Shown one piece after another: positions 25,965-34,586 of a stretch of DNA of 64,000 nt. Under the pieces are notes generated by a model that worked only from the letters and a program-made list of their open reading frames with translations, was not told the DNA's origin and made no database searches. The position numbers were made by a program, and so were the translations under genes. Origin of the DNA: JALZAI01 sp038207565 (GTDB lineage: Bacteria > Actinomycetota > Actinomycetes > Mycobacteriales > Jatrophihabitantaceae); the NCBI GenBank assembly GCA_038207565.1, contig JBBQZQ010000015.1, forward strand, positions 21,075 through 85,074. The letters run 5' to 3'. Within the stretch, counting starts at the first letter, position 1. Each line of letters starts with the position of its first letter.

Positions 25965-27059
25965 GTGGCGAACCGTCTGTCTCAGCACGTCCAGCTCGCC
26001 GTTCTCGTCGTCGCTGCCGCTCTCGGTGCCACGCTCGTGCTACCCGCCGGAGCCGGCGCGGTACCGCGCCAGGATCCGAGCGCAAAGCCGACCATCGCGC
26101 AGGTCCAGAACCGGCTGAGCGACCTGGCGGAGAAGAACTCGCAGCTCATCGATCGCTATGACGTGGCGCAGGTCGCAGTCCAGACCCACCAGGATCAGGC
26201 GGATCGGGCCGAGCGGGAGGCCAAGGCTGCGGCCCGCCACCTCGAGCAGGCCCACACCAAGCTCAGCGCCGGGGCTGCCGCGATGTACGAGGGCGGTTCC
26301 TTCAGCGCCACCGGCGCACTGCTGACCAGTGACAGCGGCTCCAGCTACCTCGACCAGCTCGACACGCTGTCGATGCTCTCGTCGCACAACTCGCAGATGG
26401 TCACCGATGTCAGCGTGGCCAAAAGCCTCGCCAAGGACGCCAGGGTCCGGGCCGACGACCTGCTGTCGTCGGCCAAGCAGAGGCGCGACAAGCTCGTCGA
26501 ACAGCGGGCGCAGGTGCAGAAGCAGATCGACAACTACAAGGTGGAGCTCGCCAAGCTCACTGCTGCCCAGCGTGCCGCCTACCTCGCCCGGCAGAGCCCC
26601 GAGGTGCCGAAGGCGCAGGTGGCTGCGGTCGCGAAGAGCCTGCACACGAGCAGCGACTCCAGCGGCAGTACGGCCTCGAGCACTATGCGCGGCTCGGGTG
26701 GTTCCTCGGCCGGGCAGCAGGCGGTCGAGTTTGCGCTCGCGCAGGTCGGTAAGCCTTATGTGTGGGGTGCAGCCGGCCCCAGCTCCTACGACTGCTCCGG
26801 ACTGACCTCATCGGCGTGGGCGGCGGCGGGCGTCAGCCTCCCGCACTCTTCGCTGCAGCAGTTCGGCTATGGCAGCCACGTCTCGTTCGACCAGATGGTT
26901 CCCGGTGATCTGATGTTCTTCTACTCACCGATCGGTCACGTCTCGATCTACATCGGCAGCGGGTTGATGGTGTCCGCCCCCCAAACAGGTGAGAACGTGA
27001 AGGTCATCCCGGCCGACTCGTACAACGGCGATTTCGTCGGCGCCACTCACCTCGGCTGA
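25965..27059 (+). CDS. Secreted NlpC/P60 peptidoglycan endopeptidase (RipA-like)
   Basis: 364 aa. Signal peptide about 1-32 (LAVLVVAAALGATL then GAGAVPRQ). Residues about 40-215 form a coiled-coil, then a Ser-rich linker, then the NlpC/P60 catalytic domain with Cys277 in YDCSGLT and His325 in GHVSIYIG. It should cleave D-Glu-mDAP bonds in peptide stems, acting in wall turnover or cell separation. The N-terminal coiled-coil may hold the enzyme inactive, as in RipA. Expression is probably controlled by the upstream c-di-AMP riboswitch. Confidence 0.93.
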   Translation: MANRLSQHVQLAVLVVAAALGATLVLPAGAGAVPRQDPSAKPTIAQVQNRLSDLAEKNSQLIDRYDVAQVAVQTHQDQADRAEREAKAAARHLEQAHTKLSAGAAAMYEGGSFSATGALLTSDSGSSYLDQLDTLSMLSSHNSQMVTDVSVAKSLAKDARVRADDLLSSAKQRRDKLVEQRAQVQKQIDNYKVELAKLTAAQRAAYLARQSPEVPKAQVAAVAKSLHTSSDSSGSTASSTMRGSGGSSAGQQAVEFALAQVGKPYVWGAAGPSSYDCSGLTSSAWAAAGVSLPHSSLQQFGYGSHVSFDQMVPGDLMFFYSPIGHVSIYIGSGLMVSAPQTGENVKVIPADSYNGDFVGATHLG

Positions 27060-27066
27060 CCACTGA

Positions 27067-27100
27067 GATGCGCGCCGCGTCCCCCCGCGCGGCGCGCATC
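27067..27100. terminator. Terminator after the NlpC/P60 gene
   Basis: Perfect 13-base inverted repeat (27067-27079 with 27088-27100) around an eight-base C-rich loop, without a T-run, eight bases after the stop codon. Confidence 0.75.
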
Positions 27101-27129
27101 GCCGATGACGGTAGCGCAAGATCAGCGTC

Positions 27130-28248
27130 GTGAGCACGCTCGTTGTCACCAACGACTTCCCGCCCCGGCAGGGTGGCATCCAGTCCTACGTGCATGAGTT
27201 GGTCCGGCGTCAACCGGCCGGTTCCATTGCGGTGTACGCCTCCGGCCATGCCGGCTCCGCGGAGTTCGATGCTGCGCAGCCCTTCCCCGTGGTGCGGCAT
27301 CCGACCGGGCTGCTTTTGCCCACTCCGGCAGCGAGGACGCGCATCAGCGCCGTGCTGCGCGAGCGGCAGGCGAGCACGGTCTGGTTCGGGGCATCTGCCC
27401 CGCTCGGACTCCTCGCGCCGGCGCTGCGTGCGGCCGGGGCTCAGCGGGTGGTTGCCAGCTCGCACGGGCACGAGGCCGGCTGGGCGATGCTCCCCGGGGC
27501 CAGGCAGGCGTTGGGTCGCATCGGTGCGGCGTGTGATGTGATCACCTATATCAGCGACTACACCCGCCGCCGGTTGGGCGGATCGTTCGGCGCGCGTGCG
27601 GACCTGCGCCAGCTCACACCCGGCGTCGACGTCGAGACATTCCATCCGGGACTCGACGGCTCGGCCGTACGGGCGAGATACGGCCTCGCCGATCGCCCGG
27701 TAGTCGTCTGCGTCTCGCGCCTGGTCAAGCGCAAGGGCCAGGATCTGCTAATCGAGTCGCTGCCGGCGCTTCGCCGCCACGTACCCGGCGCCGCGCTGCT
27801 GCTGGTCGGGACCGGGCCGTACGAGGCAGACCTGCGTCGCCGCGCGGAGAGCGTTGGGCTGGCCGAACACGTGGTGTTCACCGGTGGCGTGCCCTATCGG
27901 CTGCTGCCAGAGCATTTCGCGGCCGGTGACGTGTTCGCCATGCCCTGCCGCACCCGGCGACGCGGACTCGACGTCGAAGGGCTGGGCATCGTCTACCTCG
28001 AGGCGTCGGCAGTCGGGTTGCCGGTGGTGGCCGGGGACTCGGGCGGCGCGCCCGAGGCGGTTCGAGAGGGCGAGACCGGGTTCGTCGTCGGCGGGCGTGA
28101 CCTCGAGCTGCTGACGAGTCGGCTGACCACGCTGCTGCAGGACGCGCAACTGCGCCGCGAGATGGGCGCTGCGGGACGCGCCTGGGTGGAGCAGCGATGG
28201 CGCTGGGACACGATCGCCGAGACGCTGCGCGGACTGCTCGCCGGATAG
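27130..28248 (+). CDS. pimB: GDP-mannose-dependent GT4 mannosyltransferase, PimB type
   Basis: 372 aa GT-B glycosyltransferase. N-terminal TNDFPPRQGGIQSYVHELV, then VVCVSRLVKRKGQDLLIESLP, GTGPYEADLR and the C-terminal EGLGIVYLEASAVGLPVVAGDSGG with the donor-binding Glu residues. Closest known type is PimB' (Rv2188c), which adds the second mannose to phosphatidylinositol mannosides; location beside fadD15 matches. It acts on the inner membrane face. The stop codon lies inside a 23-base perfect palindrome. Confidence 0.88.
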   Translation: MSTLVVTNDFPPRQGGIQSYVHELVRRQPAGSIAVYASGHAGSAEFDAAQPFPVVRHPTGLLLPTPAARTRISAVLRERQASTVWFGASAPLGLLAPALRAAGAQRVVASSHGHEAGWAMLPGARQALGRIGAACDVITYISDYTRRRLGGSFGARADLRQLTPGVDVETFHPGLDGSAVRARYGLADRPVVVCVSRLVKRKGQDLLIESLPALRRHVPGAALLLVGTGPYEADLRRRAESVGLAEHVVFTGGVPYRLLPEHFAAGDVFAMPCRTRRRGLDVEGLGIVYLEASAVGLPVVAGDSGGAPEAVREGETGFVVGGRDLELLTSRLTTLLQDAQLRREMGAAGRAWVEQRWRWDTIAETLRGLLAG

Positions 28249-28291
28249 TGGTTCTTTTCCCGGCCGGAGGCCGGGAAAAGAACCACTATCC
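28243..28291. terminator. Perfect 23-base palindromic terminator spanning two stop codons
   Basis: Arms 28243-28265 and 28269-28291 are perfectly complementary around a three-base loop. The outer ends GGATAG encode the final Gly-stop of both pimB (+) and fadD15 (-). The A/T part of the arms gives a T-run in each direction, so it should terminate both transcripts. Confidence 0.85.
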
Positions 28292-30079
28292 GCTGTAGAT
28301 GCGGGTGATGCGTTCGGCCTGCTCCGTGTGCACCACGTTGCGCTTGAGTTTGAGCGACGGGGTGAGCTGGCCGCCGTCCTCGGTCCAGTCGCGCGGCAGG
28401 ACGACGAACTTGCGGATCGATTCGGCCCTGCTGACCGCCTTGTTCGCGTCGTCGATCGCCTTCTGGATCTCCGCCCGCAGCGCCTCGTCGTCGACCACGT
28501 CCGCGATCGAGGTGTCGGCCCGGCGGCCCTGCTGCTCGAGCCAGGCGGAGAACGAGTCGGGGTCGATGGTGATCAACGCCGCGATGAAGGGCTCGCCGTC
28601 GCCGACGACCAGGCACTGGCTCACCAGCCAGTGCGCGCGCACGCGGTCTTCGAGTACTGCGGGTGCGACGTTCTTGCCGGCCGCGGTCACGATGAGTTCC
28701 TTCTTCCGGCCGGTGATGCGGACGAAGCCGTCCTCGTCGATGGCGCCGAGATCGCCGGTATGGAACCAGCCGTCCGGCTCGAGCGCCTCGCGGGTCGCCT
28801 CCTCGTTGCGCCAGTAGCCGGCGAAAACCAGGGGCGACCGGCACAACAGCTCCCCGTCGTCGGCGATCCGAACGGTCACACCGCCCACCGGACGGCCAAC
28901 CGTCCCGACCCTCAGCACACCTGGCCGGTTGATGCAGATGCCGGCCGTGGTCTCGGTCAGGCCGTAACCCTCGTAAATGGTGACGCCGACGCCGCGGAAG
29001 AAGTGGCCCAGCCGGTTGCCGAGCGGGGCCCCCCCAGACACCGCGGCGATGCAGTTGCCCCCCAGCGCCGCGCGCAGCTTGCCGTACACCAGCTTGTCGA
29101 ACACCCGGTGCTGCAGGGTGAGCAGCAACCCGGCGTTGCCGCGCTCGGTCGTCTCGGAGTACTTGATCGACACTCGTTCGGCCGCGTCGAAGATCCTGCC
29201 CTTGCCGCTGCCGTGCGCCTTCTGCTTCGCGCTGTTGTAGACCTTCTCGAACACGCGCGGAACGGCCAGGACGAAGGTGGGCCGGAAGCTGGCCAGATCG
29301 TCGAGCAGGTTCGCGACGTCGGCGGTGTGGCCGAGGGTGCACCCGACGTAGAGAGCACCGATCTCGATGACGCGCCCGAACACGTGCGCGATCGGCAGGA
29401 ACAGCAGGGTCGAGGTCTGCTCGTTGAAGAACTGCTCGAGCGACTCGGCGAGCTCGGTGCATTCGGTCACGAAGCACCGGTGCAGCAGCTGGCAGCCCTT
29501 GGGCCGGCCGGTGGTGCCTGAGGTGTAGATGATCGACGCGGGGTCATCGAGGGTGACCGCAGCGCGGCGCTTGGTGACCTCGTCGTCAACGACGTGCGCT
29601 CCGTCGGCGACGAGGGTGTCGAGCACATGTGTCTCGAACTGCCATACGTGTTCGAGATCGGGCGCCTCCGCGCGCACCGACTCGACTGTCGCAGCATGCT
29701 CGGTGGTCTCGACGAAAATCGCCTTTGCGCCCGAGTCGGAGAGAATCCACGCGACCTGCTCGGCGCTGGACGTCTCGTAGATGGGGACGACCACGGCGCC
29801 GACCGTGAAGCCGGCAAAATCTGCGAGCGTCCACTCGTAGCGCGTCTTGCTCATGACGGCGACCCGGTCGCCGGCGCCGATGCCCGCGGCGATCAGGCCC
29901 TTGGCGACGGCGGTGACCTCGTCGGCGAACCGCCGAGCGGTGATGTCGGCCCACGCGTCGCCCTCGCGACGGCGCAGGGCGATGTGATCAGGACGCGTGC
30001 TCGCGTTGTCGAACACGAGGTCGGCCACGTTGGTGATGCTCAACGTGGTGACGTTGCTGGCGACGTGTAGCTCGCGCAC
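28286..30079 (-). CDS. fadD15: Long-chain fatty acid-CoA ligase, FadD15 type
   Basis: 597 aa ANL-superfamily enzyme. P-loop YTSGTTGRPKG, FLPIAHVFGR, YEGYGLTETT, GWFHTGDLGAIDEDGFV and TAAGKNVAPA motifs show adenylation of fatty acids followed by CoA transfer. Length and N-terminal motifs fit the bacterial long-chain (FAA1-like) group. The GTG at 30077-30079 follows GAGAGGACGAGG. Convergent with pimB. Confidence 0.92.
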   Translation of the reverse strand: MRELHVASNVTTLSITNVADLVFDNASTRPDHIALRRREGDAWADITARRFADEVTAVAKGLIAAGIGAGDRVAVMSKTRYEWTLADFAGFTVGAVVVPIYETSSAEQVAWILSDSGAKAIFVETTEHAATVESVRAEAPDLEHVWQFETHVLDTLVADGAHVVDDEVTKRRAAVTLDDPASIIYTSGTTGRPKGCQLLHRCFVTECTELAESLEQFFNEQTSTLLFLPIAHVFGRVIEIGALYVGCTLGHTADVANLLDDLASFRPTFVLAVPRVFEKVYNSAKQKAHGSGKGRIFDAAERVSIKYSETTERGNAGLLLTLQHRVFDKLVYGKLRAALGGNCIAAVSGGAPLGNRLGHFFRGVGVTIYEGYGLTETTAGICINRPGVLRVGTVGRPVGGVTVRIADDGELLCRSPLVFAGYWRNEEATREALEPDGWFHTGDLGAIDEDGFVRITGRKKELIVTAAGKNVAPAVLEDRVRAHWLVSQCLVVGDGEPFIAALITIDPDSFSAWLEQQGRRADTSIADVVDDEALRAEIQKAIDDANKAVSRAESIRKFVVLPRDWTEDGGQLTPSLKLKRNVVHTEQAERITRIYSG

Positions 30080-30140
30080 TCGGCCTCGTCCTCTCCAGAC
30101 GCTCGGCCCGCGCCGGGCCATACCACGAACGTAACCGGTC

Positions 30141-30200
30141 GGCACAGGTGACGCGAGCAGGGCGCAGGTGACGCGAGCAGGGCGCAGGTGGCGCGAGCAG
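30141..30200. repeat. Three tandem copies of a 20-base unit
   Basis: Units begin GGC(A/G)CAGGTG(A/G)CGCGAGCAG and a partial fourth continues to about 30210. It lies in the divergent space between fadD15 and the SRPBCC gene. No regulatory meaning can be read. Confidence 0.85.
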
Positions 30201-30262
30201 GGGCACAGGTGCGCGGTGCGGCCGTGCGATCCTGGCGAAGGGGGCGAGCCGGGGGGAGCTGG

Positions 30263-30679
30263 ATGGGCCGGGTACCCGAGATCGATGTCGTGGACATGAC
30301 CTGGATCGGTGCAGAGCGGGCCGCGGTGGCTGCGTGGTTGGCCCAGCCGGCCCAGTGGCCCCACTGGTGGCCCGACCTCGAGCTCGTGGTCACGGAGTGG
30401 CGGGGCGCGCTGGGCCTGCGCTGGGACGTGCCCTCCGCGCGGCGTGGCCGGGCCGCGGGGTCGATGGAGATCTACCTGCATCCGGCCGACGACGGGGTGG
30501 TGGCCTATTACCTGCTGCGGTTGGACGGGACGCGGCGTGCGTTGCCGGCGTGGCAGCGCGCGCGGTGGATCCGCGCGTACCGGGCCCGGGCCAAACGGGT
30601 GTTCTGGGCGATCGGCGACCGTGTCGATCCCGGCCGTGTCGCGCGGGTGGCCGCACCGTCGCCCGACCCCCGCCGGTAG
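30263..30679 (+). CDS. SRPBCC-like protein, Trp-rich
   Basis: 138 aa, ATG preceded by GGGGGGAG. Pattern WLAQPAQWPHWWPDLELVVTEWRG followed by strands and a C-terminal basic helix resembles START/SRPBCC ligand-binding domains and corresponds in position to the mycobacterial Rv2186c. It precedes a clear SRPBCC gene by ten bases. Ligand unknown. Confidence 0.7.
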   Translation: MGRVPEIDVVDMTWIGAERAAVAAWLAQPAQWPHWWPDLELVVTEWRGALGLRWDVPSARRGRAAGSMEIYLHPADDGVVAYYLLRLDGTRRALPAWQRARWIRAYRARAKRVFWAIGDRVDPGRVARVAAPSPDPRR

Positions 30680-30689
30680 CCTCGCCTGC

Positions 30690-31130
30690 ATGCCCGACCA
30701 GTCCACCCAGTCGATCGACATCGACGCGGATCCGGCCGCCGTGATGGCCGTGATCGCCGACTTCGACAACTACCCGGTGTGGGCGGGATCGGTGAAGCGG
30801 GCCGAGGTGCTGGAACGCGATGCCGCCGGCCGCGCCGCCCGCGTCGCATTCGCCCTGGACGCCGGCCCGGTACGCGACCAGTACGAGCTGGAGTACACGT
30901 GGACCTCCGACCGCAGCGTCGAGTGGCGCCTGGTCAAGGGTCAGATGATGCGGTCCCAGGACGGCCGCTACGACCTGGAATCGCGGGGGACCAGCACGCA
31001 CGTCACCTACTGGCTCAGTGTCGACCTGGCCATCCCGATGCTCGGCCTGCTCAAACGCAAGGCCGAGCGCGTCGTCATGGACACCGCGCTGCGCGAGCTG
31101 AAGAAGCGCGTCGAAACGCTGCAGGTGTGA
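30690..31130 (+). CDS. SRPBCC (polyketide cyclase/dehydrase-type) protein
   Basis: 146 aa. Typical SRPBCC opening QSIDIDADPAAVMAVIADFDNYPVWAGSVKRAEV and C-terminal helix VVMDTALRELKKRVETL forming the lid of a hydrophobic cavity. Equivalent of mycobacterial Rv2185c (TB16.3) by position. It may bind or carry a lipid; no catalytic residues can be pointed to. Confidence 0.85.
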   Translation: MPDQSTQSIDIDADPAAVMAVIADFDNYPVWAGSVKRAEVLERDAAGRAARVAFALDAGPVRDQYELEYTWTSDRSVEWRLVKGQMMRSQDGRYDLESRGTSTHVTYWLSVDLAIPMLGLLKRKAERVVMDTALRELKKRVETLQV

Positions 31131-31140
31131 GCCACCGCTG

Positions 31141-32343
31141 ATGCGCATAGTCCTGTTCACCGGAAAGGGCGGCGTCGGCAAGACGACCGCCGCCGCAGCA
31201 ACCGCGCTGCGTCTGGGCGAGCGCGGCATGAAGACATTGCTGCTCTCGACCGACACCGCGCACTCGCTCGCGGACGCGCTCGACATCCCCCTGTCGGGCG
31301 AGCCGACCGAGGTGATCCCGAGCCTCTGGGCCGTGCAGCTCGACACGCAGAGCCGCTTCGAGGCGGCCTGGCGCGACGTGCAGGCATACCTCGTCGACAT
31401 GCTGGCCAAGAGCGGTGTGGACCCGATCACCGCTGACGAGCTGACGGTGTTGCCCGGTGTCGAGGAGGTGCTCGCGCTGCTTGCGGTGCGTGAACTCGCG
31501 GCGGGCGGCGACTGGGACGTCCTCGTCGTGGACTGCGCCCCGACCGCCGAGACGCTGCGCCTGCTCGCCCTGCCCGAGGCGCTGTCGTGGTATCTGCAGA
31601 AGGTCTTCCCGGCGCAGCGCAGGCTCGCACGCGGCATCCGTCCGTTCGCGGCAATGCTCGGGCGCGCCGACGTGCTGCCGCCGGACAACGTGTTCGACGC
31701 GCTGCTGCGACTCAACGACGACCTTGCGGCGGTTCGGCAGTTGCTCGGCGACCCCGAGGTGACCACGGTGCGTCTGGTACTCACCCCGGAGGCGGTGGTC
31801 ACCGCCGAGGCGCGGCGCACCTTCACGGCGCTCGCGTTGTACGGGTACTGCGTCGACATGATCGTGGCCAACCGGGTGTTCGAGGCCGGGAACGATGCCT
31901 GGCGGGCCGGTTGGGCGCAGGCGCAGCAGCGTCAGCTCGCCGCCATCCGCGAGTCGTTCGCCGGGTTGCCGGTGCGCGAGATCCCCTACGCGAGCGCCGA
32001 GCCGATCGGAACGGCAGTGTTGCGCGAACTGGCGGCAGCGCTCTACGGCGACGACGACCCGGCGGCGGTGGGCCCGGCCCGCGACCTGCTGCGCGTCGCG
32101 CAGGACGGCTCGGAGTTCGTGCTGCACCTCGCTCTCCCGCTCGCCGAGAAGGCGGCGGTCGACGTGGCGCGCGCCGGCGACGACCTGGTGCTGACCGTCG
32201 GCGGACATCGTCGGGTGCTGACCCTGCCGAGCGTGCTGCGGCGCTGCACAGTCGCGAGCGGCGACTTCGACGGCGCGACGCTGCAGGTGCGCTTCCGTCC
32301 CGACCCCCTGGCGTGGCCCGCAGGGGGTGGTCGCGATGGATGA
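31141..32343 (+). CDS. ArsA/GET3-like ATPase
   Basis: 400 aa. Deviant Walker A FTGKGGVGKTT with the signature Lys, LLLSTDTAHSLADAL (switch I), VVDCAPTAETLRLLALPE (switch II). No arsenite-binding Cys triad is evident, so arsenite export is unlikely. The C-terminal about 90 residues form a beta-rich Hsp20-like region (FVLHLALPLAEKAAVDVARAGDDLVLTV), as in the ArsA_HSP20 type of these proteins. The operon with two SRPBCC genes and a CxxC protein is conserved, suggesting handling of a hydrophobic cargo; this is inference. Confidence 0.88.
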   Translation: MRIVLFTGKGGVGKTTAAAATALRLGERGMKTLLLSTDTAHSLADALDIPLSGEPTEVIPSLWAVQLDTQSRFEAAWRDVQAYLVDMLAKSGVDPITADELTVLPGVEEVLALLAVRELAAGGDWDVLVVDCAPTAETLRLLALPEALSWYLQKVFPAQRRLARGIRPFAAMLGRADVLPPDNVFDALLRLNDDLAAVRQLLGDPEVTTVRLVLTPEAVVTAEARRTFTALALYGYCVDMIVANRVFEAGNDAWRAGWAQAQQRQLAAIRESFAGLPVREIPYASAEPIGTAVLRELAAALYGDDDPAAVGPARDLLRVAQDGSEFVLHLALPLAEKAAVDVARAGDDLVLTVGGHRRVLTLPSVLRRCTVASGDFDGATLQVRFRPDPLAWPAGGGRDG

Positions 32344-32656
32344 GCAGCCCACCCCCCTCGCGGACGAAGCGGCACGATTGTTCGGTGCCGTGCAGCAGTG
32401 GGCGCGCGAAACATTCCCCGTTCCCGGCCCGGACGGGCAGCTCGGACCGGACTGCCAATGGTGCCCGCTGTGCCAGTTCATGGCGGTGCTGCGCGGCGAG
32501 CGTCCCGATGTCACCGAGCGCGTGAACGATGCGGGGACGGCTTTGTTGTCGGCGTTGCGATCGATCGTGGACTCCACGCAGCATTCGCATCAGTCGGCGC
32601 CGGACGGGACGGCGACGCCGCGCGTACAGCACATCGATCTCGGCAACCCCGAATGA
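32336..32656 (+). CDS. Small CxxC protein of the ArsA-like operon
   Basis: 106 aa. Contains GPDCQWCPLCQF, three Cys residues in the form CxxCxxC, near residue 45; the rest is polar and helical. The ATG at 32336 overlaps the end of the ArsA-like gene by eight bases, so the two are translationally coupled; a GTG nine bases upstream is possible. Positional equivalent of Rv2183c. Metal binding is suggested by the Cys cluster but unproven. Confidence 0.75.
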   Translation: MDEQPTPLADEAARLFGAVQQWARETFPVPGPDGQLGPDCQWCPLCQFMAVLRGERPDVTERVNDAGTALLSALRSIVDSTQHSHQSAPDGTATPRVQHIDLGNPE

Positions 32657-33612
32657 CGGCCGAACCCCTGGCGATCGGGGTGGACATCGGCGGTACCAAG
32701 GTGTCCGGCGGCGTCGTCGACGTGGGGGGCTGTGTGCTCGACCGCGAACGACGGGACACGCCGGGGTCCGACGTCGCCGAGACCGAGTCGACCATCGTCG
32801 AGGTCGTCACAGCGCTCGCAGCGCGCCACGACGTCGCTGCAGTCGGCATCGGCGCCGCAGGGTGGATCGCCAACGACCGTCGCACGGTGCTGTTCTCGCC
32901 GCATCTCGCCTGGCGCAACGAGCCGCTGCACGACGCGCTGGCCGGCCGCATCAAGCTGCCGCTGATCGTCGAGAACGATGCCAACGCGGCCGCCTGGGCC
33001 GAATACCGCTTCGGGATCGCGGCCGGGCAGGCGGTGGTGGCCTGCGTGACGCTGGGTACCGGAATCGGCGGCGGGCTCGCGGTCGCCGGTCAGGTGTACC
33101 GGGGCGCGAACGGCATCGCCTGCGAGTGGGGCCACATGACCGTCGTGCCCGACGGCCGGTTGTGCGCGTGCGGCAACCGCGGTTGCTGGGAGATGTACGC
33201 GTCGGGCCGGGCGCTGGCCCGCGACGCGCGTGAGCTGGCCGCCGAGTCGCCGGTCGCAGCCGCGCGCCTGCTGGCCTCGGCCGGGTCGCCGGAGGGGTTG
33301 ACCGGCCCGGTGGTCACCGCCGCCGCGGCCGACGGCGACCCCGCGGCGCTGTCGATCTGCACCACCATGGGCCGGTGGCTGGGCCGGGGACTGGCCAATG
33401 TGGCAGCCGTGATCGATCCCTCGATGTTCGTGATCGGCGGCGGTGTGTCGGCCGCGGGCGAGCTGCTGTTGCGCCCCGCGCGCGAGGAGTTCGGTCACTC
33501 GCTGAGCGGGCGGGGGTTCCGCCCGGTGGCACGGGTCGAGATCGCGGCACTGGGACCGGACGCCGGCCTGGTCGGCGCCGCCGATCTGGCCCGCATCCAC
33601 GCCCTCGGCTGA
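32653..33612 (+). CDS. ROK-family sugar kinase, probably glucokinase
   Basis: 319 aa. N-terminal ATP-binding IGVDIGGTKVSGGVVD, substrate motif IVENDANAAAWAEYRFG with catalytic Asp, TLGTGIGGGL, and the ROK zinc motif GRLCACGNRGCWE. Likely phosphorylates glucose with ATP; other hexoses are possible. ATG overlaps the previous stop by four bases. Confidence 0.87.
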   Translation: MTAEPLAIGVDIGGTKVSGGVVDVGGCVLDRERRDTPGSDVAETESTIVEVVTALAARHDVAAVGIGAAGWIANDRRTVLFSPHLAWRNEPLHDALAGRIKLPLIVENDANAAAWAEYRFGIAAGQAVVACVTLGTGIGGGLAVAGQVYRGANGIACEWGHMTVVPDGRLCACGNRGCWEMYASGRALARDARELAAESPVAAARLLASAGSPEGLTGPVVTAAAADGDPAALSICTTMGRWLGRGLANVAAVIDPSMFVIGGGVSAAGELLLRPAREEFGHSLSGRGFRPVARVEIAALGPDAGLVGAADLARIHALG

Positions 33613-33627
33613 GTGGTAAGGGGCTTA

Positions 33628-34356
33628 GTGGTGCGCTTGGATGCATCGGTGCCCACAGTGCGCCTGCTTACCTACAACGTCCGTTCCATGCGCGACGACC
33701 GCGCCGCGCTCGGCCGGGTGATCCGCTCCGCCGAGCCGGACGTCGTGCTGGTGCAGGAGGCGCCACGGTTGCTGCGCTGGCGCTCGCTGTGCGCCGAGCT
33801 CGCGCGGATCAGCAACCTGGTCGTCGTGAGCGGCGGACGCGGCGCCGGGGCGAATCTGATCCTCTCCGCGCTCGCCGTGGACGTGGAGGCCAGCACCGAT
33901 GTGCTGTTCACGAAGGACCCGAAGCTGCACCAGCGCGGTAGCGCGATCGCCGTGCTGCGCGCGCGGGGGGCGCGGTTCGCAGTCGCCGGCACCCACCTGG
34001 ACCTCGCCCCGGCCGCCCGGCTGCGCCACGTCCGCGAACTCGAGGCCGCGATCGCCGAACACGTCCCCGCCGACGTGCCGTCCGTCGTAGCGGGCGACAT
34101 CAACGAGCGGCCGGGGTCAGCTGCCTGGTCGGCGCTCGCCGAACGCCGGCGCGACGCCTTCGCCGAGGCAGGCGTCGGGGACGGGTTCACGTCCGGTGCG
34201 AAGAACCCGCACCAGCGCATCGACGGCATCTTCACCGATCCGCGCATCACGATCCGTTCGGTTCACGTCGTCGATCATCCCGATGTCGCGGCAGCGAGCG
34301 ACCATCGGCCGGTGCTCGCCGAGCTCGGGCTGCCCGGGGCGGTTCGCGAGCGTTAG
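33628..34356 (+). CDS. Endonuclease/exonuclease/phosphatase family protein
   Basis: 242 aa. EEP fold: LLTYNVRSMRDD, VVLVQEAP (metal-binding Glu), AGTHLDL (His), VAGDINERPGS (Asp, Asn) and the final AASDHRPVLAEL (Asp-His). Substrate could be DNA, phospholipid or sugar phosphate. GTG at 33628 or 33631, after AAGGGG, is preferred to a GTG directly after the upstream stop. Confidence 0.85.
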   Translation: MVRLDASVPTVRLLTYNVRSMRDDRAALGRVIRSAEPDVVLVQEAPRLLRWRSLCAELARISNLVVVSGGRGAGANLILSALAVDVEASTDVLFTKDPKLHQRGSAIAVLRARGARFAVAGTHLDLAPAARLRHVRELEAAIAEHVPADVPSVVAGDINERPGSAAWSALAERRRDAFAEAGVGDGFTSGAKNPHQRIDGIFTDPRITIRSVHVVDHPDVAAASDHRPVLAELGLPGAVRER

Positions 34357-34586
34357 GCGATCGTGCGCACGGCGTGCACCGCGCTCAGCCAGCGCTCCAG
34401 CGGCAGCGTGCCGTGCCGGGCCGCCTCGATCCCGGCGTCCAGCAGCACCTCGTAGGGCGTGGCAGCGAGTTCGGCGACCTGCGGACGGGCGCAGAATCCA
34501 CGCCGTTCCTCGTCGGTGAACTGGGCCAGCTCGGTGCCCGTCAGTCGGCACCACAGCACGAACACGGTATTGGCGTTGGTCTGCAT
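34353..34586 (-). CDS. Small uncharacterised protein
   Basis: 77 aa. ATG seven bases after a strong GGAGG site; reads MQTNANTVFVLWCRLTG at the start. No membrane segment or known motif. It is convergent with the EEP gene and the two stop codons overlap by four bases. I do not recognise a family, but the strong ribosome-binding site and intact frame support a real gene. Confidence 0.6.
   Translation of the reverse strand: MQTNANTVFVLWCRLTGTELAQFTDEERRGFCARPQVAELAATPYEVLLDAGIEAARHGTLPLERWLSAVHAVRTIA

Noticed and set aside
30141..30210. Possible CRISPR array
   Set aside because: The units are directly adjacent without spacers, so this is a plain tandem repeat.
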